Assembly: GCA_963575745.1 (NCBI GenBank)
Contig: CAUYUJ010020726.1
Location: 83,469-147,468 of the forward strand
Length of the DNA stretch: 64,000 nucleotides
Direction: 5' to 3'
Source: Prorocentrum cordatum
Lineage: Eukaryota; Sar; Dinophyceae; Prorocentrales; Prorocentraceae
Part shown: piece after piece, positions 42,776-52,098 of the stretch
How positions within the stretch are numbered: position 1 is the stretch's first letter
Layout: each line of letters begins with the position of its first letter
The notes under the pieces: generated by a model
What the model was told of the DNA's origin: nothing
The model's input: the letters and a program-made list of their open reading frames with translations, nothing else
The model's database searches: none
Program-made: the position numbers and the translations under genes

Positions 42776-43090
42776 TCATGTAAGAGGCTTACGCCATTCC
42801 GCCGACCCCCAGAAGAGGCGTGGAGTCCACGGTTGAGGCGTCGTGAGCTTCTTGGGCACTCTGTGGGGATTGCTGTGGGCGTCTTGGGAGCTGTATGGTG
42901 TCCTGCCAGAGTCTGGGGGAGTGGGATTTGGGACCCTGGGGGAGGGGGAAAGGGGGAGGACAGAGGACGGCCAATCCGCCGGCGTGTGAGATGCTTCCCC
43001 CTCCCCAAATCCCTCCCCAGAAGCCCGGTCCGGTCGATTTGGAGGGGGGGGGTCTATCCGGGGGGAGGTTTTTTGCTGAGGAAATTCTGG
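42776..43090. other. no gene recognised
   Basis: Sequence between the fold-back element and the minisatellite block, with G-rich runs near 42940 and 43040. Nothing supportable is seen. Confidence 0.4.
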
Positions 43091-43660
43091 CCGGGAGGCA
43101 TCGAGGCTTCAAAACGGGCCACGAGGGCCCCAAAAGACCTCCAAGACGGTCCAAGACGGCCCCGAGTCCCCAAAAAATCGTCCCAAGACGCCCAAGATGG
43201 CCTCCAGACGGGCCACGATGCCTCCAATATGCCCCAAGAGGCTTCGAAGAGGCCTCCCAAGAGGGCTCCAAGATGCCAAAATCGTTGATCTTTATGTTTT
43301 TTTTGAAGGTTTTTGGCCTTCTCGCCTTTTCTTTCGAGCGTCCGACGTTGAAAAGCGGCCCAAGAGGCCCCCAAGACCGCCCCAAGATGGCCCAAGAGGC
43401 CCCCAAGAAGGCTCCAAGACGGCCCAAGAGGGCCCCAAGACGGCCCAAGAGGGTCTCAAGACAGCTCAAGAGGGCCCCAGGAGGGGCCCAAGATGCTCCC
43501 AAGAGGCTCCCAAGAGACCCCCAAGAGGCCCAAAAGAGGTCCAAAAGAGGCCCCACAGCAGCCCCCCAGAAACTGCCTCGGGCAGGCCCCCGAGAGGCTT
43601 CCCACGAGATCCCAACGATCATCCAAGAAGTCTCTGAACCACAACCCAGGCACAGTGGCG
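43091..43660. repeat. CCCAAGAGGCC minisatellite with core
   Basis: Degenerate units such as GGCCCCAAGACGGCC fill the block. In the middle (about 43270-43350) is a core with CAAAATCGTTGATCTTTATG and a TTTGAAGGTTTTTGGCCTTC segment. This is the reverse-complement orientation of the unit at 37720-38420. Confidence 0.85.
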
Positions 43661-43680
43661 GGATGGGCCGAAGGCCACTA

Positions 43681-44613
43681 GATCCGCCGCCCCCTGCTTG
43701 CAGGGGTGCACGGCGTGCTGGATGATTCAGGTTTTGGTTTTGGTTCTTTTTCTAAAAGAACTCCCCAGTGGGCTTCGGCCCGTCCCGCCGGCCACCCGCA
43801 AATTTCGGAAAACCCATCCTTCAATGCCCAAAAACGGCCGTTTCGCTCGGGACATCCTCAAAAAATCGCGAAGATGGCCCAAGATGGCCTCCAAGTCCGC
43901 CCGAGATGGTCCAAGACGGCCTCCAAAACGGCCCAAGAGAGTCCAAGACGGCCCAAGACGGCCCAAGAGGCCCCCCAGAGGCCTCCCAGACGGCCCAAGA
44001 GGCCTCCAAGAGGTCCTCCAGGAGAGTCCGAAGAGGCCAAAATCATTGATTTTCCCTTGGTTTTTGAAGGATTTTGGCATTTGCGCCTTTTCGGCTCTCC
44101 GACGGCTCAAGACGGCCCAAGAAGCCCCCAAGATCGCCCAAGAGGCCCCCAAGAGAGCCCCATGATGGCCCAAGTGGCCTCCAAGATGGCCCCTAGAGGG
44201 CCCCAAGAGGGCCCAAGAGGCCTCCAACACGCCCAAGATGGCCTCCAAGACGCCCAAGATGGCCTCCAAGACGGCCCTGGAGCATTCCAAGCGGGCCCCA
44301 AGTCGGCCCATAGAGGCCCCCCAAACGGCTTCCGACGGCTTCAGACGTGCCAGGAACCCACCAAGATGGCCGAAGTTGGCTCGAAGCTGGCCCGAGACGG
44401 CCCAAAAAGCCCCAAAGATCGCCCAAAGCTTGCCCAAGAGGCCTCCAAGACGGCCAAGATGACCTTCAAGATGCCCACGTGTTCCCCGAAGGCTTTCCAA
44501 ACCGATTCGGGGAACACGTGGTCCGATAGCTTGGCAGGTCTGGCCTCAACGTTCGGCCACATAGGCGCTTCCAAAAAGGCAGGGGGCGGCGGTGATTCGC
44601 CGTAGGCGTCTTC
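43681..44613. repeat. tandem duplication of 933 bp, unit 1
   Basis: The unit starts with GATCCGCCGCCCCCTGCTTG, continues through CAGGTTTTGGTTTTGG, a CCCAAGATGGCC-type minisatellite, a core with CAAAATCATTGATTTTCCC and more minisatellite, and ends GCCGTAGGCGTCTTC. The following 933 bp repeat it almost exactly. Long open frames through it are products of the minisatellite. Confidence 0.95.
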
Positions 44614-45546
44614 GATCCGCCGCCCCCTGCTTGCAGGGGTGCACGGCGTGCTGGACGTTTCAGGTTTTGGTTTTGGTTCTTTTTCTAAAAGAACTCCCCA
44701 GTGGGCTTCGGCCCGTCCCGCCGGCCACCCGCAAGTTTCTGAAAATCCGTCTGTCAATGCCCAAAAACGGCCGTTTCGCTCGGGACATCCTCAACAAATC
44801 GCGAAGATGGCCCAAGATGGCCTCCAAGTCCGCCCGAGATGGTCCAAGACGGCCTCCAAAACGGCCCAAGAGAGTCCAAGACGGCCCAAGACGGCCCAAG
44901 AGGCCCCCCAGAGGCCTCCCAGACGGCCCAAGAGGCCTCCAAGAGGTCCTCCAGGAGAGTCCGAAGAGGCCAAAATCATTGATTTTCCTTGGTTTTTGAA
45001 GGATTTTGGCATTTGCGCCTTTTCGGCTCTCCGACGGCTCAAGACGGCCCAAGAAGCCCCCAAGATCGCCCAAGAGGCCCCCAAGAGAGCCCCATGATGG
45101 CCCAAGTGGCCTCCAAGATGGCCCCTAGAGGGCCCCAAGAGGGCCCAAGAGGCCTCCAACACGCCCAAGATGGCCTCCCAGACGCCCAAGATGGCCTCCA
45201 AGACGGCCCTGGAGCATTCCAAGCGGGCCCCAAGTCGGCCCATAGAGGCCCCCCAAACGGCTTCCGACGGCTTCAGACGTGCCAGGAACCCACCAAGATG
45301 GCCGAAGTTGGCTCGAAGCTGGCCCGAGACGGCCCAAAAAGCCCCAAAGATCGCCCAAAGCTTGCCCAAGAGGCCTCCAAGACGGCCAAGATGACCTTCA
45401 AGATGCCCACGTGTTCCCCGAAGGCTTTCCAAACCGATTCGGGGAACACGTGGTCCGATAGCTTGGCAGGTCTGGCCTCAACGTTCGGCCACATAGGCGC
45501 TTCCAAAAAGGCAGGGGGCGGCGGTGATTCGCCGTAGGCGTCTTCG
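44614..45546. repeat. tandem duplication of 933 bp, unit 2
   Basis: Nearly identical to the preceding unit. The few differences I saw include GATGATTC against GACGTTTC near the start, ATCCTTC against CTGTC, a one-base deletion (CCCTTGG against CCTTGG) and CCAAGACGCCC against CCCAGACGCCC. The unit ends at GTAGGCGTCTTCGAT near 45546. Confidence 0.95.
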
Positions 45547-46040
45547 ATAGAAGTACAAGCATAAATCGCACAGCACCCAGAAGCCGGCAACAGCGACTCT
45601 CCCCCAAGGGGTCGGCGGTGCGTCGTAATCCAAATAATCATCTCACACGCCTTCTCCCCCCCGGCAAGCGGGGGTCGGCGGAGTATCCAGCCTGGTGGTC
45701 CAGGGGCGCCTCAGGCCCCGCCACGTCCCCACCGCCGCGCCCCCGCTCTGGGAGCCCACGCCGCCGACGCTGCCGCGGGGCCTCCGCGCTTGACCCCGCC
45801 CGCGGGGCGCGCCCGGGCCACCGCCCGCCGCGTCCCGCGGCGAGGGGGAGGGCCTGGACGTATTGATCCAGGTGAGCGTGGACGAGGAGCGAGGAGCAGA
45901 CCGAACCCGAGCTCCGCGGACGAGGACGTGGCGAGATCCGAACCCTGACCCTGCCTCCCATCGATTCAGGAGAATCGACGGATGGTGGTGGTAGGGCTCA
46001 GATGTCGCCACCTCTAGATCGAACAACCCCAAACGGCGTA
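45547..46040. repeat. GC-rich sequence ending in a duplicated module
   Basis: No gene is recognised. A piece of about 110 bp (GATCCGAACCCTGACCCTGC, CTCCCATCGATTCAGGAGAA, TCGACGGATGGTGGTGG) at about 45928-45992 recurs at about 46188-46255, each time just before a family C fold-back copy. The module plus fold-back is thus arranged as a tandem pair of about 260 bp units. Confidence 0.6.
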
Positions 46041-46180
46041 GACATACAAACTGTCGACGGTCTGCGTGGGTGCCTTGGACGCGCGCTGTATCCCCCTCCC
46101 TGGCGCGCGGATCTCGCCGGAGGCGCAGCCGGGGGCCCAGCGCAGATCCAAGGAACCCTCGCGGACGAGGATCCAAGCTC
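46041..46180. mobile_element. fold-back element, family C, copy 2 (degenerate)
   Basis: The left arm CTGTCGACGGTCTGCGTGGG, then TGCCTTGGACGCGCGCTG, pairs imperfectly with the right arm CCAGCGCAGATCCAAGG, then AACCCTCGCGGACGAGG. The centre holds CTCCCTGGCGCGCGG, as in copy 1. Confidence 0.6.
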
Positions 46181-46295
46181 GGCGGCGAAATCCGAACCCT
46201 ACCCCCGCCTCCCATCGATTCAGGATAATCGATGGATGGTGGTGGGGTTTTCGGATATCGCCAGCCAAGGATCAAAGAACAAACACCGCATAAAC

Positions 46296-46450
46296 ATAAG
46301 CATTCGACTGTCCGCGCGGGTTTCTTGGATCTGCGCTTGGCCCCCCTGGCTGCGCCTCCAGCGTCGCCCCCGGCGCGCTCCGCGCGCCAGGGAGTGGGGC
46401 CCAGCGCGCATCCAAGAAATCCGCGCGGACCGTCGAAAGTGTATGTTTGC
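46296..46450. mobile_element. fold-back element, family C, copy 3
   Basis: The left arm ACTGTCCGCGCGGGTTTCTT, then GGATCTGCGCTTGG, is mirrored by CCCAGCGCGCATCCAAGAAA, then TCCGCGCGGACCGTCG. It lies directly upstream of the introner-like intron of the kinase gene. Confidence 0.75.
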
Positions 46451-46451
46451 C

Positions 46452-46614
46452 AGGAGGGGAAAAACACACACACAGACACAGTTAATCGTCGACTCCCCAG
46501 AAAATATGGGAAAATATGGGACGTGGGGGGGAAGACAAAAACCCAGAAAATATGGGTAAATATGGGGAATCTTTTTTTCGTGTATTATTTGTGTGTGTCC
46601 TGGGGCCCCTTCAG
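46452..46614 (+). other. introner-like intron, copy 1
   Basis: This sequence is nearly the same as the intron at 46821-46988. Shared pieces include GGAGGGGAAAAACACACA, CCCCAGAAAATATGGGAAAA, TGGGGGGGAAGACA, TGTGTGTCCTGGGGCCCCTTC and the terminal CAG at 46612-46614. The 5' border is uncertain: CCAG|GAGGGG would give a GA donor. Confidence 0.65.
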
Positions 46615-46820
46615 TGTGCTGCTGCTTCTTCCTCTGGAGGAGGCCATCCTGGGCTACCGCCAGGCCGCGGGGGCACGCGACCACGGCCTGGAGCTCTTCC
46701 TGCGGGCGCCTCTGCAGCTCGCCACGGCCGAGCCGTCGGCGGAGCACACGGGCCTCGTCGGCGTGACGCTCGCGACGCCGGCGGCCCTCGCGGGCCTGGG
46801 GGGCATGCAGGTCGCCCCAG
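46615..46820 (+). CDS. protein-kinase gene, upstream exon
   Basis: The reading VLLLLPLEEAILGYRQAAGA, RDHGLELFLRAPLQLATAEP and EHTGLVGVTLATPAALAGLG is convincingly coding, with strong G/C at third positions. It is bounded by CAG at 46614 and by CCCCAG|GTTCAG at 46820/46821. The frame joins the next exon as Val-Ala-Pro-Gly-Glu-Ala. Function unknown. It lies N-terminal of the kinase domain if the exons belong together. Earlier exons were not found. Confidence 0.6.
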
Positions 46821-46988
46821 GTTCAGGAGGGAAAGAAACACACAGGCACAAGTAATCGGCGATCCCCCAGAAAACATGGGAAAATATGGGAAGTGGGGGG
46901 GAAGACAGAAACCCAGAAAATATGGGAAAATATGGGGAATATCTTTATTTGTGTGTATTTGTTTGTGTGTCCTGGGGCCCCTTCACAG
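46821..46988 (+). other. introner-like intron, copy 2
   Basis: A GT-AG intron of 168 bp, with coding frame conserved across it. Its sequence is nearly that of the preceding intron, including two AAAATATGGG units and the same 3' half. The acceptor is followed by G, the AG|G context often seen in dinoflagellates. Two neighbouring introns with the same sequence are the hallmark of introners. Confidence 0.8.
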
Positions 46989-47152
46989 GTGAGGCGCGCA
47001 GCCCCTTCCAGGGCCGCCCTCTCTTGCCCGAGGGTGCCGGCCGCTTCTTCCTCGAGTGCGGCTGCGAGCGCGGCGCGCGGAGGCTGCTGGGCCAGCTCTC
47101 CGCGGCGGGCTGCGTCCTGCGGGGCTTCCCCCAGAGGTTCAGCCACGCGCAG
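46989..47152 (+). CDS. protein-kinase gene, second exon
   Basis: The reading EARSPFQGRPLLPEGAGRFF, LECGCERGARRLLGQLSAAG and CVLRGFPQRFSHAQ is protein-like and in phase with the previous exon. It ends at GCGCAG, where a hairpin element begins. No domain is recognised. It leads directly into the kinase domain once the hairpin is removed. Confidence 0.6.
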
Positions 47153-47315
47153 AGGGGGGTGGGGGGAGGGGGGGGGCTTCTTAGAAGCACCCCTGCTTCT
47201 TAGAAGGCGCGGGCCTTCTCTACTGTATGGATGTAAGGCCGGCGCCTTCTAAGAAGCACCCCTGCTTCTAAGAAGCCCTCCCCCCTCCCCCCACCCCCTT
47301 GTGCGCGCCGCCAAG
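47153..47315 (+). mobile_element. hairpin element acting as an intron
   Basis: A long inverted repeat. The left arm (GGGGGTGGGGGGAGGGGGGG, then GCTTCTTAGAAGCACCCCTGCTTCTTAGAAGGCGC) is complementary to the right arm (GCGCCTTCTAAGAAGCACCCCTGCTTCTAAGAAGC, then CCTCCCCCCTCCCCCCACCCCC). Arms are about 50 bp with a loop of about 35 bp. Removing 163 bp restores frame between SHAQ and RYRLRNEIG. The flanks read GCAGAGG and CAAGAGG, consistent with a short target duplication. No GT or GC donor fits. Confidence 0.65.
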
Positions 47316-48767
47316 AGGTACAGGCTGCGCAACGAGATCGGCCGAGGGGGCTTCGGGGTGGTCTACCTGGCTCACGACACCTGGACCAGCCAAGAGGTGG
47401 CAGTGAAGCTGTTTCACTGCAGGGGTAACGGGAAGCACGTTCACCCGTTTCGCGAGGCGATGCTATTACGATGGGCCAGCCACCCCGTGTTCCCCGAGTT
47501 CAAGGCCGTGTACAACATTTCGGACGAGGAGCTCGAGGAGTTGGGCTTGGGAGAAGAGCTGCTCAACGAGACCATCGCCCTCGTGACCGAGTACATTCCT
47601 GGCGGCGATTTGTTTACGAGTCTGGCGCAGCATGGGCCATTACCAGAATACGTTGCCCGGGTTGTGGCACAGCAGGTTCTGAGCGGACTGGACGCGCTTC
47701 ACAGGCTCGGTGTCATCCACAGGGACGTCAAGGCCGAGAACGTGATGATCGGAAGTGATAACCAGGTCAAGCTCGTGGACTTCGGGCTGGCGTGCCCGTG
47801 GTGGGACGAGGAGGCGGTTGCAGAACGGGTCGGCAGCGTCGGCTACTTAGCTCCAGAGTTGCTGCGCCAGCCCGTGCGGCCGCTGTCGTCCAAGGCGGAC
47901 TGCTTCAGCGCGGGTGTCTTGCTGTACACCTGCTTGGCGGGCCGCGGTCCGTTCCTCGGCGAGAGCACGAAGGCCACCCTGACGAACAACTTTCATGGCC
48001 ATGTCGATCTCTGCGGCCTTGCTGCGTTCCCAGCGGGGGCGCGGGACCTCGTGCTGCAGCTGCTGCAGACCGAGCTGGACTCGCGGCCGTCCGCGCAGCA
48101 ATGCCTGCGGCACCCGTGGCTCGCGGCGGCTCCCAGGCAGGCGGAGTGCGCCGACGGGGCGAGCACGCCCGTCAGCGAGTCGGACACCCCGCCCGACTCG
48201 GTGCTTTCGCGCTGGAGCTCCCGCAGCAGCCCCCCGAGCCCGGACCACCAGGATCACCTCGCACCACGCTCACTTCGGCCCACCTCGCAGCGATCGCTGA
48301 GCACTGCGCCCACGACGGCATGCACCTGCGCCAGGACGGGGACCCCCGTGGGCCCCGCCTGGGACGCCTCGAAGGGCGCCAGGGCCTTGGCCGATGCGCC
48401 CGACGCCGTGGACGTCCCGGGCATCGATCGGTCGATGCCCCGCCGCCTGCTGTGGCGTCAGTGGCCCGTGCGCCCATCGGGGCCTCGTGCCGCGTTCGAC
48501 ACAGGAACCATGGAGGGCCTTGTGCCGGCCGACCGGGGGGCGAGGCGCCGCGGCGGGTGGGGCGGGGATCGCTCGGCGGCGCAGGGGGAGGACCAGGACG
48601 GACCGGCGGCCCAGGCGGCGGAGAGGCGCGCCAGCAGTCCGCGCAGCACGGGTCGCTGCGGCTGCGGCGGCAGCGCGGGTGCCCCGGCGTCCCCAGCGGG
48701 CGGGCTGAGCTTTCGCCGCATTTGGCACCGTGTCGCGAGCAAGTCCGCGTCGCACGCGGGTCCGTGA
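47316..48767 (+). CDS. serine/threonine protein kinase (CAMK-like)
   Basis: A complete kinase domain, starting with IGRGGFGVVY (glycine loop), VAVKLF (catalytic lysine) and a helix-C glutamate in FREAM. It continues with the hinge TEYIPGGDLF, the catalytic loop HRDVKAENV, DFGLA, and GYLAPELL in place of the usual APE segment. The final RPSAQQCLRHPWL is typical of CAMK-type kinases. All catalytic residues are present, so an active ATP-dependent Ser/Thr kinase is expected. It is followed by a Pro/Arg/Ser-rich tail of about 200 residues to TGA 48765-48767. The tail is low in complexity and its end could be mispredicted if introns occur. A coding frame also exists upstream to 47301, but this is within the hairpin. 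Confidence 0.85.
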   Translation, partial: RYRLRNEIGRGGFGVVYLAHDTWTSQEVAVKLFHCRGNGKHVHPFREAMLLRWASHPVFPEFKAVYNISDEELEELGLGEELLNETIALVTEYIPGGDLFTSLAQHGPLPEYVARVVAQQVLSGLDALHRLGVIHRDVKAENVMIGSDNQVKLVDFGLACPWWDEEAVAERVGSVGYLAPELLRQPVRPLSSKADCFSAGVLLYTCLAGRGPFLGESTKATLTNNFHGHVDLCGLAAFPAGARDLVLQLLQTELDSRPSAQQCLRHPWLAAAPRQAECADGASTPVSESDTPPDSVLSRWSSRSSPPSPDHQDHLAPRSLRPTSQRSLSTAPTTACTCARTGTPVGPAWDASKGARALADAPDAVDVPGIDRSMPRRLLWRQWPVRPSGPRAAFDTGTMEGLVPADRGARRRGGWGGDRSAAQGEDQDGPAAQAAERRASSPRSTGRCGCGGSAGAPASPAGGLSFRRIWHRVASKSASHAGP

Positions 48768-50040
48768 CAGATCTGCTTGGCGCTGCTGGGTAGAGGCAGA
48801 TCTATCTAGTGGCCGCCCTTCTGCTGCTAGCTGGGCTGGAAGCCCCACGGCTCGAAATGAGGAATGTCTTATCGAGGACGGCTCATTTTCAAGCCACTTA
48901 CCTGGCTCATTTTCTGGTTACTCCGCTGACTCGTTTTCAAACCACTTCCCTGCTATCTTCCATCATCTGTCTGGCCTCTTGCGCTGCATTGCGTTCCTAC
49001 ACCCAGAGGCGGCGCCGACACGGATAGGAGCGAGGGGGTTGTCAGTGAGTGAGGAATTAGCAGCCAAGGCAGAACGCGACTTGAAATGCCGTTCGCGTGA
49101 GCAAACCCCCTCTCTCCGATGTCGATAACATATGCATGCTCTGCCCCATGAGGCCATCACAAACGGGCATGCTGTGCAGCATGCACCTGGAATTCTTTGC
49201 GCTGCTCACTCTGCCCATTCTTGACATATCGCGTGCAGGCTCGACGCCCCATGCGCTTCAGGCGGGCTCAGATTTCGCGCGGCTTCGATACTCCGCGCCA
49301 GCTGAGATCCCGCACGGGCTGGATGCAGTCGGCAAGTAGGCTACGAGACACGACGGCAATATTAACGTCGTGGGCTCGTCCTCTTTTTCGGGTGATCTTG
49401 TCCCATTCCCTCGTGCGTGGAACTATCTGCATGCTTTGCTCGACCCGGCTTGCTGTTGTGTGCTCGCCAGGTGGCTTGGCCTCTCTGTTTCCGCCAGCGT
49501 GATTTTTCCGTGAAGCTGCGGTGATGGCTCAGTGATCGACTACACGGCAGGGTGCCCTTTGCGTATTTCTTCGGAGGTGCTCAGGCGCTCTCGCTCGACG
49601 ACGGCTTCGCGCTAGGCGTGCTTGGTCAAAGTTGCCTGGGTCGAAGGCTGGCCACCCCTTATGTTTCAAGATCTTTCACGGCGGGCTCGGTCGGAAATTT
49701 CTTGCCCAGCGCGAGCAGCTGCGCTCAGCGTGCAGCGGCACATTCCTGCGTGATCGCGATTTCGCTAGGAGTCGTAAACAGACATTGCAGTGTTGGCCCC
49801 AAGTTGCCGGCAGCTTATGACAAAAGCGTTCTGGATCTGTGAGGTTATGCTCTTGGGGTGGTCAGTGAGCTGTTTAGAGCACGGGCTTTGTTTCGATGCG
49901 TACACGCGTCCGAGACAACATGCAGCAAACTATACAGCGGATCCTTGCCCTGGAGGCCTCCGGGGGCCTCCGTGGGCTTCTGGAGGCCAGATGGCCGGTG
50001 GGGTGCGCGTGGGCTGACGCGAGATATGCGTCTCGATTTA
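48768..50040. other. no gene recognised
   Basis: Moderate GC. Near 48880-48960 a short degenerate repeat occurs (CTCATTTTC..CCACTTACCTGG). Open frames on both strands are short and unconvincing. It may contain the 3' untranslated region of the kinase gene. Confidence 0.4.
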
Positions 50041-50103
50041 TATATATATATATATATATTCACATATCGCTCGATGTATGTATGTGTATATTTATACACA
50101 TGT
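50037..50103. repeat. (TA)n and TATGTATG tract
   Basis: An uninterrupted TATATATA run followed by TGTATGTATGTGTATATTTATACA. Confidence 0.9.
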
Positions 50104-50327
50104 AGATCTAGGGGTTGGAGGGGCGCTCATGCTAGAAACGTTCGTGGCAAATCTGTACTCCCGCCTGTGGTCGTTGAGCACTGGCACGCCGTTGAGCACT
50201 GGCACTGGCCTTCATATTTGATCGGGGCTCTATTCCTGCGGTCCACTGCTCGATCGTGGCGAGGCCCTTCCCCCTGCAAAGTTTGTGCGCTGGCCGCTCT
50301 TCGAATTGATCGGCACGCCTCAGGCTA

Positions 50328-50575
50328 CGTCTCCTCCTTCTCCTCCTCCTCCTCCTCCTCCTCCTCCTCCTCCTCCTCCTCCTCCTCCCCCATCCTCCTC
50401 CTCCTCCTCCTCCTCCTCCTCCCCCGCCTGGATTCCCTTGCGGGATTAGCCGTTCCTTCCGGGCACGCTCCACCACCTCCTTTTCCTCCTCCTCCTCCTC
50501 CTCCTCCCCCACCTGGTCTTCCTCCTCCTCCTCCTCCTCCTCCTCCTCCTCCTCGTCCTCCTCCTCCTCCTACTG
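50328..50575. repeat. (CCT)n microsatellite upstream of an exon
   Basis: Three blocks of CCT/TCC triplets interrupted by short unique pieces (for example GGATTCCCTTGCGGGATTAG). The last block ends 12 bp before the acceptor-like GCCGCAG|G. Confidence 0.95.
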
Positions 50576-50587
50576 GGTGCGCCGCAG

Positions 50588-50697
50588 GCACGAGGACGAG
50601 GACGAGCTGGGGCGGGAGCGCTGCAGCCTCTTCGACACCTCGGGCATCCCGATGCGCGTGGCCGCCCCGGCGCTGCCGGAGGGTCGCTGGCGCAAGA
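50588..50697 (+). CDS. candidate exon, unknown protein
   Basis: After GCCGCAG the reading is HEDEDELGRERCSLFDTSGI, then PMRVAAPALPEGRWRKT, with G/C at nearly every third position. The acceptor has the AG|G context. The 3' border is unclear and the sequence passes into a 15 bp minisatellite at 50719. No domain is recognised. Confidence 0.45.
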
Positions 50698-50714
50698 CGC
50701 CTCGCTGCCTCATC

Positions 50715-50905
50715 GTCGGACACCTCGTCGTCGGACGCCTCGTCGTCGGACGCCTCGTCGTCGGACGCCTCATCATCGTCATCGTCGCCGCCACCGCCAT
50801 CGTCGTCGTTCTGGGTCGAGTACGGAGGAGGATCGATGGTCGATTCTCTCTCTCTCTCTCTCTCCCTCTGTCTCTCTCTCTCTCTCTCTCCCTCTCTCTC
50901 TCTCG
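50715..50905. repeat. 15 bp GTCGTCGGACGCCTC minisatellite, then (TC)n
   Basis: About four units of GTCGTCGGACGCCTC at 50720-50780, then a TCATCGTCG variant, then (TC)n with CCC interruptions at 50845-50903. Ser/Asp-rich and Arg/Glu-rich translations of these are artefacts. Confidence 0.9.
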
Positions 50906-51780
50906 TTGGACGTGAGCGTGCGATATGTAGCCGCGCATTCGCTTCGCTGTGACGTCGCAAGCCAAAGAGATCGCGTCTTGGCGATACACCCGCCATTCAG
51001 TGTGAGATCCATAGCGCGGTGAACGTCGCGTCGGACCAGAACGGACCTAAGACTTCTAGTATGCGGTGGCCCAACCGCCCGGGCGCCCAGCAGACTTAGA
51101 CGTAAGACTTCGGATGCGGCAAACTATACGCAACGGATGTGATATTCAGTGTAGAAGCTCCGGCACCCCCGCCGAGCTCCTAGAGAGCCGTCCTACGGGA
51201 TCTTTCGGGCGTGCGCCCGTCCGTCCGGCCAACGAGCTGGAAGTAAGGGTGGGTTTTTTTGCGGATTCCGACGGCTCGCTCGGTTTTCTCAGTTGGCCAT
51301 GAAGCCCTCCTCATACCCTCTCCAGCGCACCCCCCCTGCCCCTGCCGCCACTCCCGCTCTTCCTCTTGCCTCTTTCCTTACCCCATCTGTGCTCTGTAGC
51401 CCCCCCCCGCTCGCACAAGCGCATGGCCTCCGACTAGGGTCAACGCTCCCCGAGCACTCACCGCCATCCTTGTCAAAAGACTCACCCACCATAATCCCAT
51501 CCCCCCACCATCAGTCTGCATTGGCTTTTGACAAGAACGGCGGGGTCGTTATTGAACTGTCCGACGTATGCCGCCGCGTGCGCTGGCGCATTGTGCTAAT
51601 TTTATGGGCCGCGCCTGGACAACCTGCCGCACAATGGCGGACGTGGCGCGCTTGGTGCTCCAGCTGCGCTCGAACCTAGCGCATCTGGTGCACATGGCGC
51701 GTCTGGCGCACAAAGTACGCGACTGGCGCACGTTGGACAATTTTCCCTCCCAGCGGTTGTCCTCCCAGCCGGTGAATCTG
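50906..51780. other. no gene recognised
   Basis: Contains at 51636-51740 a degenerate piece with repeated GGCGC / CTGGTGC / CTGGCGCAC motifs. Open frames lack recognisable content. Confidence 0.35.
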
Positions 51781-51905
51781 GGGAGGAGGAGCAGGAGGAG
51801 GAGGAGGAGGACCAGTGTAACAACCCTCCCTTCAAGCTCACTCTTTATAAGTCCCTACAAAACTTAGTTTTCATTGCGGGGCATTCCCCATTCGAACCGA
51901 CCCTT
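51781..51905 (+). repeat. GGA-linked dispersed block, copy 2
   Basis: A short (GGA)n tract is followed by CCAGTGTAACAACCCTCCCT, TCAAGCTCACTCTTTATAAG and TCCCTACAAAACTTAGTTTT. It is the same order as at 42181, with a deletion of the CATCAACGATG part. Confidence 0.75.
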
Positions 51906-51980
51906 GTGTGCTGACAAGCCCACGTCGAGGCAGAACGCCAATTCTGGGACTCCAGCCCCGCGAAACAACGCTACTGTTGC

Positions 51981-52098
51981 AGGAGGAGGAGGAGGAGGAG
52001 GAGGAGGAGGAGGAGGAGGAGGAGGAGGAGGAGGAGGCCCGTGGTACGCTCAGCTCAGTGGCTTGAGTTCGCCCAACAAGGGAGGAGGAGGAGGCCCA
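51981..52098. repeat. (GGA)n microsatellite
   Basis: GGA triplets at 51981-52037, and again briefly at 52081-52095. The poly-Gly translation is an artefact. Confidence 0.9.

Noticed and set aside
43706-45537. Two ~300-codon proteins with near-identical sequence
   Set aside because: They are readings of the CCCAAGATGGCC minisatellite within a tandem duplication; period and composition explain them.
47847-48257. Minus-strand frames within the kinase gene
   Set aside because: Shadows of a GC-rich coding exon; kinase motifs are on the + strand.
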